Part shown: in pieces, positions 17,271 to 25,500 of the stretch
Numbering within the stretch: position 1 is the stretch's first letter
Layout of the letters: each line of letters starts with the position of its first letter
Source: Bradyrhizobium sp. SZCCT0231
GTDB lineage: Bacteria; Pseudomonadota; Alphaproteobacteria; Rhizobiales; Xanthobacteraceae
Reading direction: 5' to 3'
Length of the DNA stretch: 64,000 nt
NCBI RefSeq assembly: GCF_018130245.1
Contig: NZ_JAFCKP010000014.1
Span: 120,594-184,593, forward strand
Notes under the pieces: model-generated
The model's database searches: none
What the model was told of the DNA's origin: nothing
What the model saw: only the letters and a program-made list of their open reading frames with translations
Program-made: the position numbers and the translations under genes

Positions 17271-18149
17271 ATGGCAACCACGATACAATCCTCATTTGAG
17301 AAATTTAGATCGAATTTAGAAATCTCCGACCTCCAAGCTACGACGGTATCAACGCGGCAGACCAATGTGAGGAAAGTCGTAGAAGACGGAATGACCGTCC
17401 TCGACAGCTTTCTGACCGGATCATACTCCCGCTCGACGATGATCGCGCCCCTTAAGGAGGCCGACATTGATATCTTTGTCGTGCTCGATGCGAAGTATTA
17501 CCACAATTACAATGGGCAAAATGGCGGACAGGGCGGGTTGCTCGATCTCGTTAAGCGAACACTGCTTAAGACGTATACCACGACGCCTGCAATCAGCCGC
17601 AATGGTCAAGCTGTCACGATCCGCTTCAGTGATTTCATGGTTGATGTAGTCCCGGGGTTTTACCGGGAAGGTGGGGGATTTCTGATACCGAATTCAATCA
17701 CGAAGACTTGGCTACCTACTGATCCGAAGAAACACGTGGAGCTAATGTCGGCGGCGAACGAAGCTCACAATGGAGACCTCGTCCCGCTAATCAAAATGAT
17801 CAAAGCGTGGAACAGAAGCCACAGTGCATACTTTCGGTCGTTTCATCTTGAGGTCTTAGCTTTGCAGATCCTAAATAACGTCACAATTTCCAATTTCTCG
17901 TCGGGCGCGAGGTACTATTTTGAGAAAGGAATAGATCTCATCAAGAAGCAAAATGTTGATCCTGCCGGTTATGGGGACGATGTGGGGCGCTATATTACTG
18001 GAGCAGATGTAGAGGAGGCAGTACGCAGATTTCAGTTGGCCTATGACAGGGCCATAAAGGCCGAACAGTATGCCGCGAACGGCAGGATAGGCGACGCAGT
18101 TGAGATGTGGATAAAGAATTTCGGAGGGTATTTTCCCGCATATGGCTGA
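17271..18149 (+). CDS. CD-NTase (cGAS/DncV-like nucleotidyltransferase), CBASS signal synthase 1
   Basis: A 292-residue SMODS-type nucleotidyltransferase. The catalytic GS is at residues 50-51 (LTGSYSRSTM), the metal-binding DxD at 65 and 67 (EADIDIFV), and the third carboxylate at 125 (VDVVPGF). A helical C-terminal half ends in FGGYFPAYG, a typical SMODS ending. Such enzymes make cyclic di- or trinucleotides when phage infection is sensed; the messenger opens or activates an effector. All catalytic residues are present, so the enzyme should be active. A second CD-NTase and an S-4TM effector follow on the same strand, forming a type I-like CBASS operon. The product nucleotide cannot be told. 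Confidence 0.88.
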   Translation: MATTIQSSFEKFRSNLEISDLQATTVSTRQTNVRKVVEDGMTVLDSFLTGSYSRSTMIAPLKEADIDIFVVLDAKYYHNYNGQNGGQGGLLDLVKRTLLKTYTTTPAISRNGQAVTIRFSDFMVDVVPGFYREGGGFLIPNSITKTWLPTDPKKHVELMSAANEAHNGDLVPLIKMIKAWNRSHSAYFRSFHLEVLALQILNNVTISNFSSGARYYFEKGIDLIKKQNVDPAGYGDDVGRYITGADVEEAVRRFQLAYDRAIKAEQYAANGRIGDAVEMWIKNFGGYFPAYG

Positions 18150-18303
18150 AGAAACTGAAAAGTCTGACACCAGTTGGTGAGCGATACTTCCGTCCGCTTC
18201 TTGTCGCCGAGAAGACGCTGGAAAGGGTGAGTGCCGTTCTGGCAAAGCTGTCAAAAGGGCGACGCATCGCCGGAGATGAAGGAGGGAATGCTAGAATTGT
18301 CTA

Positions 18304-19167
18304 ATGGCTTATACCGTCACTTCTGCTTTCAACACATTCTACGACGCAATCAATCTCGGTGGTGACCATCGCGAGACAGCGAATGCGCGGCGTGATCGCC
18401 TTGTGCAGCTCCTCAGCAATCACTTTACGATACTTGACGCGTTCTCGATGGGATCGATTCCCAAGTTCACGGCCCTCAGGACCCGATCGGATTTGGACGT
18501 AATGGTCGTTCTTCACTACGGCAAGCATATTCAAAACAGAACGCCGTCGGCGGTCTTGCAATCCGTCCGAGATAGCCTCGCGGGATACCGCACCGGCGCC
18601 AGAAAGAATGGCCAAGCGGTCACACTCTATTATGATACGTGGCCCAATGTGGACATCGTGCCAGTTGCACGTTTTGTCGATGGGAATGGCACCGTTACTC
18701 ATTTCACCGTGCCCGACTCAAACAGCGAGACGTGGATTGAATCTCGCCCCAAGGAATTTGCGGATGCCATCGAAAACAAGTCGTCGTCGTGCGGAGCCAA
18801 TTTTCGTCGCATCATCAAAATGGCCAAGGCCTGGAACGCAGCACATAGCGAGTATCTAACCGGGTATCATATCGAGGTACTGGCGCTCCGCTGCTTGGAG
18901 GGAAATCTCGACGAAACGCCATGGCAAATGTTTAGGTTTTTTGAGAATGCACGAGCCCTGGTTGCCAATTCGCTCTGGTACGATCGCAGCTATGCCGATG
19001 CATATCTATCCTATACAGATCGGCAGGAAGCGTTGAAGCGCTTCGATAACGCGATTTCGACGAGTCGCGAGGCGTGGTACGCTACTTATGGCGCGAACAA
19101 TGACCACCAGAATGGCATCCGTTTATGGAGACAGGTTTTCGGCAGCGACTTTCCAACCTACGGATAA
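18304..19167 (+). CDS. CD-NTase, second CBASS-type nucleotidyltransferase
   Basis: A 287-residue paralog of the preceding protein, clearly diverged. GS is at 50-51 (FSMGSIPKFT), DxD at 63 and 65 (RSDLDVMVVL), and the third Asp at 117 (VDIVPVARF); the ending is FGSDFPTYG. All catalytic carboxylates are kept, so it is not simply a dead copy. The SYSR segment of the first enzyme is replaced by SIPK, and the base-contacting loops differ, so the two may make different products or form a heteromer. The start at 18304 is fixed by an in-frame stop at 18292; the GGAGGG at 18281 is too far for it. The 154-bp gap before it holds no recognisable gene. Confidence 0.85.
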   Translation: MAYTVTSAFNTFYDAINLGGDHRETANARRDRLVQLLSNHFTILDAFSMGSIPKFTALRTRSDLDVMVVLHYGKHIQNRTPSAVLQSVRDSLAGYRTGARKNGQAVTLYYDTWPNVDIVPVARFVDGNGTVTHFTVPDSNSETWIESRPKEFADAIENKSSSCGANFRRIIKMAKAWNAAHSEYLTGYHIEVLALRCLEGNLDETPWQMFRFFENARALVANSLWYDRSYADAYLSYTDRQEALKRFDNAISTSREAWYATYGANNDHQNGIRLWRQVFGSDFPTYG

Positions 19168-19176
19168 GCAATTTAC

Positions 19177-20088
19177 ATGAATAACATTCCCGAAGTTCAG
19201 AACCAGGAACCGCAGCAGCGCCTGCTTTGGGCTAGGCGAAACCTATATACGACTGGTAAGCGGATTTTATCTGCTCAATTGATCTTGACCCTCGCCATCC
19301 CTATCCTTGGCTCGATCTTGTCGATTTGGCTCACTGCGTTGAAGCCGTACGTTGCGTTAGTATCGCTAGTCATCGCAGTGCTTGACCCAACGATCTTTGA
19401 CCGATGGCAAAAGAAGATTCGAAGTCAGGCGGCGCGTCTGCAGGAACAATTCGATTGCGCGGTCCTCAGCCTTCCCTGGGATGAATTTACGGCCGGACGT
19501 CGCGAAGAATATGAGACTATCCATCAACTCTCAACCAGCTTCGATCCTCATCATCCAGATCCAAAGTTGTTGGATTGGTATCCGCAGATCGTAGGTACGG
19601 TTCCGTTGCATCTCGCACGAATTATCTGTCAGCGGACCAATCTCTGGTACGATGGAAAGCTCCGGCGGCAATATGCTGGATGGGCACTGGCCCTCACAAT
19701 CGCATTAACGTTCTTACTATTGGGAATCGCAATCTATACTGGATTGACAGTCGAATCATTTGTGGTGAGTGTGCTTGCTCCCGCATCGCCGATTATCATA
19801 TGGGGACTTCGCGAGCATTTTCGACAGAGAGATACGGCGGACTCTCTCGACGGGCTTCGACATGCCGCCGAGGCGCTGTGGGAGCGCGGACGTTCCGGGG
19901 CCTGCGCGGAAGAAGAATGCACGCGTCAATCGAGACAATTCCAGGATGGCATTTTCGAGCGTCGCAGCAGCAGCCCACTTATTTTCAGCTGGATCTATAA
20001 CTTGCGCCGTAACACGCTTGAGCAAAGTATGAATAAAGGGGCAGAGGAATTGATCAGGGAGATCACTGTCAACACTTTGGCAACCTAG
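19177..20088 (+). CDS. S-4TM family putative pore-forming effector
   Basis: A 303-residue membrane protein with four hydrophobic segments at about 31-52, 57-74, 168-189 and 195-211. The soluble loop between the second and third contains FDCAVLSLPWDEF (92-104) and DWYPQIVGTVPLHLARIICQRTN, patterns I associate with the SMODS-associating 4TM (S-4TM) family. Members are thought to be membrane-damaging effectors triggered by the nucleotide made by the neighbouring CD-NTase. It starts 9 bp after the second CD-NTase stop and so is in the same operon. Its 3' end overlaps a convergent recombinase gene by 4 bp. Confidence 0.82.
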   Translation: MNNIPEVQNQEPQQRLLWARRNLYTTGKRILSAQLILTLAIPILGSILSIWLTALKPYVALVSLVIAVLDPTIFDRWQKKIRSQAARLQEQFDCAVLSLPWDEFTAGRREEYETIHQLSTSFDPHHPDPKLLDWYPQIVGTVPLHLARIICQRTNLWYDGKLRRQYAGWALALTIALTFLLLGIAIYTGLTVESFVVSVLAPASPIIIWGLREHFRQRDTADSLDGLRHAAEALWERGRSGACAEEECTRQSRQFQDGIFERRSSSPLIFSWIYNLRRNTLEQSMNKGAEELIREITVNTLAT

Positions 20089-20873
20089 CGCCACATGCGC
20101 GCGGCGAAAGCGCGCTCTTCCGGTCCAATGACATCGCCATAGATCGCGGTCGTCTTCAACGATGCATGCCCGAGCCATCGTTGCACGAGGTGCGGCGGGA
20201 CGTTCGCCTGGAAGGCGCCGACGCCGAAGGCATGTCGGAGGCCTTTGGGCATTGCAGGCGTTCCATATATTCCCGAGGCTGCCATGACGGATTTCACCTT
20301 TCGCCAGGCAGTGGTGCGGCTCCAACCCCAGATTTTCATGCCAGCAAGCGCTGGGTCCAGCTGTCGGATGCGAATACGGTATCGCTGCTTCAATTGACCG
20401 ACGAGCGGTCGTGGCAGCGGTATCTGTCTAAACTTCCCGTCTTTACGTTGTTTGAGAGTCTCAATCGTTACCGAGCTACTGTCGAGGTCAAAGCTCGACG
20501 GCGTAAGTGCTAAGACCTCTGACAGGCGACCACCAGTTGCGGCCAAGAGAACGCAGAAAAGGTGGACATCCGGCGGAGCCGCTTTCGCTGTGCGGATGAA
20601 TCGTCGAAGCTCCACCGCGGTGAGATATTTCCTGGCACCGGACTTGTCATGGAGGCTCATACCAGAGAGGGGACTCCGCTTACGCAATTCGTATTCAAGA
20701 CGTTCCTCCGCCGCTGAAACAGAATAGCCAATAGTGTTGCAACAGAAAAACGCACCAGCAGCGCGATCTTTCGAGGAGTGTTGCGATAAGCTACGGAAAT
20801 CAGAGTCATATTTTGCGCGTAATGCCTTGGAAAAATCCAAAGCTGAAACACTATTGGCTATAGTGTAACGCAT
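20085..20873 (-). CDS. tyrosine site-specific recombinase, possibly N-terminally shortened
   Basis: A 262-residue protein. The catalytic half is complete: Arg in ATGGRLSEVLAL, Lys in LKQRKDGKFRQIPL, the box KGLRHAFGV (Lys instead of the usual His two residues before Leu-Arg), then LGHASLKTTAIYGDV with the nucleophile Tyr. The N-terminal 75 residues do not look like a normal core-binding domain and contain two translated copies of a short DNA repeat (TIANSVSA and TIGYSVSA), so the true start may be further downstream. It could be the integrase of a former nested element. It is convergent with the CBASS operon. Confidence 0.75.
   Translation of the reverse strand: MRYTIANSVSALDFSKALRAKYDSDFRSLSQHSSKDRAAGAFFCCNTIGYSVSAAEERLEYELRKRSPLSGMSLHDKSGARKYLTAVELRRFIRTAKAAPPDVHLFCVLLAATGGRLSEVLALTPSSFDLDSSSVTIETLKQRKDGKFRQIPLPRPLVGQLKQRYRIRIRQLDPALAGMKIWGWSRTTAWRKVKSVMAASGIYGTPAMPKGLRHAFGVGAFQANVPPHLVQRWLGHASLKTTAIYGDVIGPEERAFAARMWR
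20719..20743. repeat. core-like repeat, copy 2 with mirrored centre
   Basis: On the minus strand: ACACTAT-TGGCT-ATTCTGT followed by TTCAGC. Copy 1 on the same strand reads ACACTAT-AGCCA-ATAGTGT then TTCAGC. The outer bases agree and the centre is inverted (AGCCA against TGGCT). It lies inside the first part of the recombinase frame, about 120 bp from copy 1. Confidence 0.55.
20848..20866. repeat. core-like inverted repeat at the recombinase gene, copy 1
   Basis: ACACTAT-TGGCT-ATAGTGT: perfect 7-bp arms around 5 bp. On the minus strand it is followed by TTCAGC. A second copy (20724-20743) in the same orientation has its central five bases replaced by their reverse complement. The arrangement of inverted arms around a short core is that of tyrosine-recombinase crossover sites. 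Confidence 0.6.
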
Positions 20874-20926
20874 CGCATTGCCCAGGACCGAGAATTGTCT
20901 CGGCCAACCTACTGAGGGGCAACGCA

Positions 20927-21376
20927 ATGTACATTCCCGATCTCATCCCCTTGTCCCACGCAAGTGCTGGAGGCCATAGCCTCCGCAAATCGATCGTCGC
21001 CGCAGTGGTGGCGATCACAATGGCGTCAGTTCCGAGCGCTCGCGCCATCGGTGCAGTCGACAGCTGCCTCCAGTGCAATACGACCGGCACCGATTGCGCC
21101 ACTCAGTGCGGTCCGATGCGTCACCACAGTCCGAATGAACAGCGGCCCGTGATGATCGCAGTCAACGCAGAGCGACCACTAGTCGGTAAAACTCGAACAT
21201 ACACCGACGATAGGGGACGCCCGTTCTGGGTGACCTATCACGGCGATGGGACCATCGCGGCCCGCTCGGCGAACGGAACGTCGTCCGGCGGTACGTGGCA
21301 GATTGAAGGAAATCAAGTCTGCCACGACTACAACAACCCAAATTGGGTGCGAAGAGCGTGCAAGCCTCTCAAGTAA
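20927..21376 (+). CDS. secreted small protein with cysteine pairs, function unknown
   Basis: A 149-residue protein. Residues 1-41 contain a long n-region and a hydrophobic core (KSIVAAVVAITMASVPSARA) with likely cleavage after ARA. The mature part begins with a cluster of cysteines (DSCLQCNTTGTDCATQC) and later has a compact beta-rich domain with PFWVTYHGDGTIAARSANGT and GGTWQIEGNQVCHDYNN, resembling small beta-sheet domains of secreted proteins; I do not recognise a family. It reads divergently from the recombinase start. No partner is evident. Confidence 0.6.
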   Translation: MYIPDLIPLSHASAGGHSLRKSIVAAVVAITMASVPSARAIGAVDSCLQCNTTGTDCATQCGPMRHHSPNEQRPVMIAVNAERPLVGKTRTYTDDRGRPFWVTYHGDGTIAARSANGTSSGGTWQIEGNQVCHDYNNPNWVRRACKPLK

Positions 21377-21891
21377 TTCAATCGAGAGAGCCCTTGCGTC
21401 TCCCTTCCTGCGCAGAGGTGACGCAGAGTCGGTCACACGCCGCTGCAAGCAACATCGAGCTCGACGAACATGACATTGAAGTTCTGCTCGCGAGCACGGA
21501 GTTCAAGGCGTTCCTGGCTGTCCCAGATGATTTCTTCCCGGTTGCGGTCCTTCCCGAACGCCTCCGGCGGCTGTCCCCGAAGCATCGCCTGCTGGTCTTG
21601 ACGGCTCCCGTCGCCGCCAAGATCGGAGAAAAGCACGCTGATGTCCTGTCTGCGGACTACCGAGCGATCAAGACGCTCCTGTGCGATGGCCATGTGCTCG
21701 CCTCGAAGCGGGACGCTCCCGATCGCCTCACACTCTTCGGAAAGGACGAGCATAGCCGCAGGTGGTGTCTTGTCATTGCGTTGAGTGACCGTCAACCGTC
21801 GGCACGTGTGGTGACGTTCTTTCGGATGAGAAAAAACGTCTACCGTCGACGCGTCGCTCTCATTCAATCGACTCGTCCATTCGTAAGGTAA
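21343..21891 (+). CDS. possible PBECR-type nuclease-fold protein
   Basis: Up to 182 residues. The central and C-terminal part reads LLVLTAPVAAKIGEKHADVL, then DYRAIKTLLCDGHVLASK, LTLFGKDEHSRRWCLVIALS and VVTFFRMRKNVYRR. The order of a helix with a central lysine or histidine, a conserved lysine, then strands ending in VTFFRM resembles the PBECR (phage barnase-EndoU-colicin-RelE-like) nuclease fold known from phage and polymorphic-toxin proteins. The resemblance is from pattern only. The first 35 residues overlap the previous gene, and the TTG start is doubtful; a start nearer 21450 is possible. It is convergent with small membrane protein genes. Confidence 0.45.
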   Translation: MGAKSVQASQVIQSREPLRLPSCAEVTQSRSHAAASNIELDEHDIEVLLASTEFKAFLAVPDDFFPVAVLPERLRRLSPKHRLLVLTAPVAAKIGEKHADVLSADYRAIKTLLCDGHVLASKRDAPDRLTLFGKDEHSRRWCLVIALSDRQPSARVVTFFRMRKNVYRRRVALIQSTRPFVR

Positions 21892-22136
21892 TAGATCGCG
21901 AGAAGGAGCCAGAGACCGCCTACCATTAAAAGGAAGCTAGTGGCGACGTCGAATAAGCCCTCCGCTGATCTTTCGCTCATCAATTGGTTTCGAAAGAGGC
22001 GCGATGAGATCCACGGAATAATATTCCGCCTTCGATTCGTGTAGAGATTCATGTATATCGCAACTAGGAGCGCCCCGATCAACAGCCCCGAAAGTGGTTG
22101 CCAGTAAGTGACGAGGTAGGAAACGATGGTGTCCAT
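21864..22136 (-). CDS. small membrane protein, possible immunity protein
   Basis: A 90-residue protein with hydrophobic segments at about 13-31 and 62-85 separated by a basic cytoplasmic loop (NRRRNIIPWISSRLFRNQ). No family recognised. It is the third gene of the minus-strand row RHS protein, 99-residue membrane protein, this protein. Small membrane proteins immediately after an RHS or polymorphic toxin are often immunity proteins; here that is inference. The base composition is clearly lower in GC than in the flanking chromosome. Confidence 0.5.
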   Translation of the reverse strand: MDTIVSYLVTYWQPLSGLLIGALLVAIYMNLYTNRRRNIIPWISSRLFRNQLMSERSAEGLFDVATSFLLMVGGLWLLLAIYYLTNGRVD

Positions 22137-22256
22137 AAGTAGTGGTTATTGTTAGTGACAAATAATTTGCTCTACTTATTTGGTGGCGCAGCGACCAGCT
22201 GTCCGCCCCAATTCACTACCGCGCCGCTTGGCGTAAACCTATCCCGTAAATACGGC

Positions 22257-22556
22257 TTACTTCTTAGTGCGATCTTTTATTGCTAATATGGCTACGAGAC
22301 CAAATATTGCCAAAACAACTAACGCGTTACGCGATAACTCCAAAAGAGCCGCATCACCTATCCCAGAAAGGATTAACTCTCTAACGGATACCCCCCATAT
22401 GACAATTAAGACCGTGTAACTACCTAAAATGCCCCAAGCCAGCTCTCTCTTCTTGCCGTACCACCTCCACTGACAATACCCGTAAACTGCGACCGAGATG
22501 CCACTTAGGAAGGCCGCTACATAGATAACGAAGGCAACTGTTGGTATTCCTAGCAT
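22257..22556 (-). CDS. three-helix membrane protein directly downstream of RHS gene, immunity candidate
   Basis: A 99-residue protein with three predicted membrane spans at about 5-26, 40-60 and 72-92 and a basic end (KDRTKK). It begins 12 bp after the RHS stop codon on the same strand, so the two are certainly close enough to be co-transcribed. No enzymatic motif is visible. Position suggests that it protects the producer from the C-terminal part of the RHS protein, or helps its export; neither can be shown from sequence. Confidence 0.6.
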   Translation of the reverse strand: MLGIPTVAFVIYVAAFLSGISVAVYGYCQWRWYGKKRELAWGILGSYTVLIVIWGVSVRELILSGIGDAALLELSRNALVVLAIFGLVAILAIKDRTKK

Positions 22557-22568
22557 ATATAACTGTTT

Positions 22569-25500
22569 TTAATGCGGAACTATCGCGTGTAATTCAGGGG
22601 CTACAGGAAATATTGTACCACCTGGGTACGTGACCGGTGTAGACCCGCCTTGTCCCGCCTTCGATGAATAAGTAGTTCCGGCGTTCGAGTAGGTTCCGCT
22701 ACTGTGCGTCGCATAAGACGTTTGAGGCATTACTGCGTGTGAAGAATTGCCGCATGAAGAGCCGCACACTCCACTAACTGTAGGTGAATAGAGATTATTT
22801 ACCATCGTCGGCGTTGCTAACGCTGAACCAATTCCCGACTGGTGCACGGTCGCTTGCGTACCCCCATCCAAATCACAGTTCAGCAATGTGCAACCAGCTT
22901 CAGAAATGAGGCTGCTAGCTAGAATTATTTTTCCGACTGTTCCCCAGCTGGGCGGTGGAGTAATTGGGCCTTCAGGCAAATCACTGCGATACGCGTTTTG
23001 CTGTACCATTTCTTGCAATGGGCCAAATCCAGGCGCTCCGTCCGCGCTATTTGAATAGGCTGTGTATCCCGTAAAAAGTGCCGTTCCTATAGCGGTGCCT
23101 ACGATGGCGTCGAATGGTCCAGATTCGGAACCAAGGAAGTATCCAGTCCCATAGGAAATTGCAGCTGCGGCCTGCTTCCCGTTCGGATCGCTCTTAGTGA
23201 TCGGGTTACCGTCGGAATACGAATAGGCATTCAACGACTGCGGGTCTCTCAGAAGTTGGCTTGAACTAAGGAAAACGGGGTCTTGCGAGAGGAACTGTCC
23301 ACGCTGCGAATCATAGTACCTGGCATTCAGATAGCTTAGACCGCTTTGTTCGCTGAACTGCCCGATGAACTTTCGTCCCTCCGAGACGCCCGCCGTGTTC
23401 GTGTCTACGCGCGTCGCCCCGTAGGGGTAATAGTCCAAAAGTTCCGAAGCCGTGCCCGATGCATCGGAAATCACACCGGTCGAACCGAGATTGTCGGGAT
23501 GAATGAAATGCAAGATCGGCGTGCCGGTGGCAGTCCCACCAATGATCCGTTGGTCCACAGTTGCTAGCAGCGTATCCCCAGCAAACGCATATTCGGTACT
23601 GGTTGCCGTCGTGGTCGCGCCGGTCGTTGTGGTGAGGCTATAGAACTTGTTGGGGTAGAACGTCGAGGTGCTGCCACTTATCTGTGAGACGCGACTGCCG
23701 AACGCGTCATATCCGTAATTCGTCGTCACGCCGCCCACAACAGATTGAACCATTCTGTTTGCGTAATCATACGAGTAGGTCGTGGAAGTACCGACCGCAG
23801 TCACGTTGCCATTCAGATCGTATGTGTACGTTGTGGTTGCGCTGCTGCCGGGGTTTGATGCGAACGCCGGAATGCTGAAATAATTCGCGAGCCAATGGCT
23901 GGTCCCAGGTATTGTCCAGTTGAGCCCGATCGACCCGGCAGGGGAGACGGGGCCGTTGCTGTCCGCGTAATACAGCTTCCCGGACTGTTGCTGACGGATC
24001 GTGGTGTTCGAGCCCGCCGTTGCCGTCCCGGAGATGGACGGCACGCCGACCAAGACGCCCCATGAGTTGATTCCAGATGTTGTCGTGGTCGCCTGGAAGA
24101 GCGACACAGCCCCGCTATCGCTGAGCGGATTTCCGCTGCCGGAGGCGTCCGGCACGCCGCTCTGCTTCACGCCGGTGTAGGTGCTTGCGACGGCATACAG
24201 GATGCACGATGCGCTCGCAGACACCACTATATTGTGCGTGCCTTGCGCAGGAGCGAAGCCGTAGTAGGTCTTCAGAGCGCCGCCGATCGTGGTCGTGTTG
24301 CGAACATAGTATCCGAAGTCTGAGAGGGCAGAGCCGTTGTCGGTAACGCCGGTCACGGTATCACTCGTGCACGGGGTCGTTGTCGCTTCCGCAACCGCGA
24401 TAACAATCAAGCCATTCGTATTGTTGTTGGTCGTATGCGAGAAGGTGAGGGAAGAAGCCGGGACGCCAATGCCAGAGAGCGTGCTGTTGTCGTATGCAAT
24501 GGTTGGAGCGGAGGCGCCGGTAGTCAGGACGGTTTGCGTGACTGCGTCGGGATTTGCGCCGCTTCCGCCGCCGTAGGTGTACGTGCCAGCGGGGCCGGTT
24601 GTCATATTGCCGAGCAAATCGTATGCGTAGGTCTGGTTGTACGAAGGAAGATATCCGCCGGTTGAGGACGCGGAGGTGAGGCGGTTGAACGCGTCGTACG
24701 CGTACGTAATCTGTTGGCCCAACGCTGTATCCGAGTTGTCGGCACGCGACACAATGTTGCCGGCGGCGTCGTACCCGTAGCTCAAATCCTGGAGCTTCAC
24801 GTTCCGTGTGGTGGTGGCGGACCCTGCCGAGAACGGATACTGCTGGCCGGCACCAGCGTTGTAGAGTTGAGAGATGTCGACGGACGACAACGCCCGGTTC
24901 CAAACTGCTACTTCGTCAAGTTTACCGTCCCAGTCGTTGCCGATTTCGCTGTTGGTGTTGTTACCGACGAAGAAATCTCCGGATGGCGTTCCAACTGAAT
25001 TTCCACTTGAGCTTCCAACGGAGGCGCCGTTGACGAAGAACTCTATCTTTCCTGTCGCAGCTGTGTACACGGCGACGAAGTGATACCACGTGCCGGTTGT
25101 GAATGACTGGGCGACCGACAAGCTTCCGCTTCCAAGCGCAGCTTCAAGCTTCGGGGTCCCCCCTATGTTGCGCCACCACAACCGATATTGTTGTCCCGAA
25201 ACGCCAAAGATGCCGAAGATTGATCCGGACGAATAGCTCGTCACTTGGGAGCTCGGATTGAGCCACGCCTGCACGGTGAAGTCGCCCGTTGGATACAAGC
25301 CGCTTGGAGAGGATTTTAGGAAGTACCCGTTCGTGTGGCCAAAGCTCCCTGCGTTGTTGAGTTTGCCAGCCACATACCCGCCTCCCTGAGGGGAGAGCGA
25401 GTTTGAGCCCACGCTATCCGACGCGTGTCCGCTTGATTCGTCGAATTTCCAATATGAGGCAAGGCTGCTCGTGAGTGTCGATGATATCGGGTACGTCGTG

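Noticed and set aside
18107-18304. 65-codon frame bridging the two CD-NTase genes
   Set aside because: It overlaps the end of the first CD-NTase, has no ribosome-binding site and reads as basic non-domain sequence.
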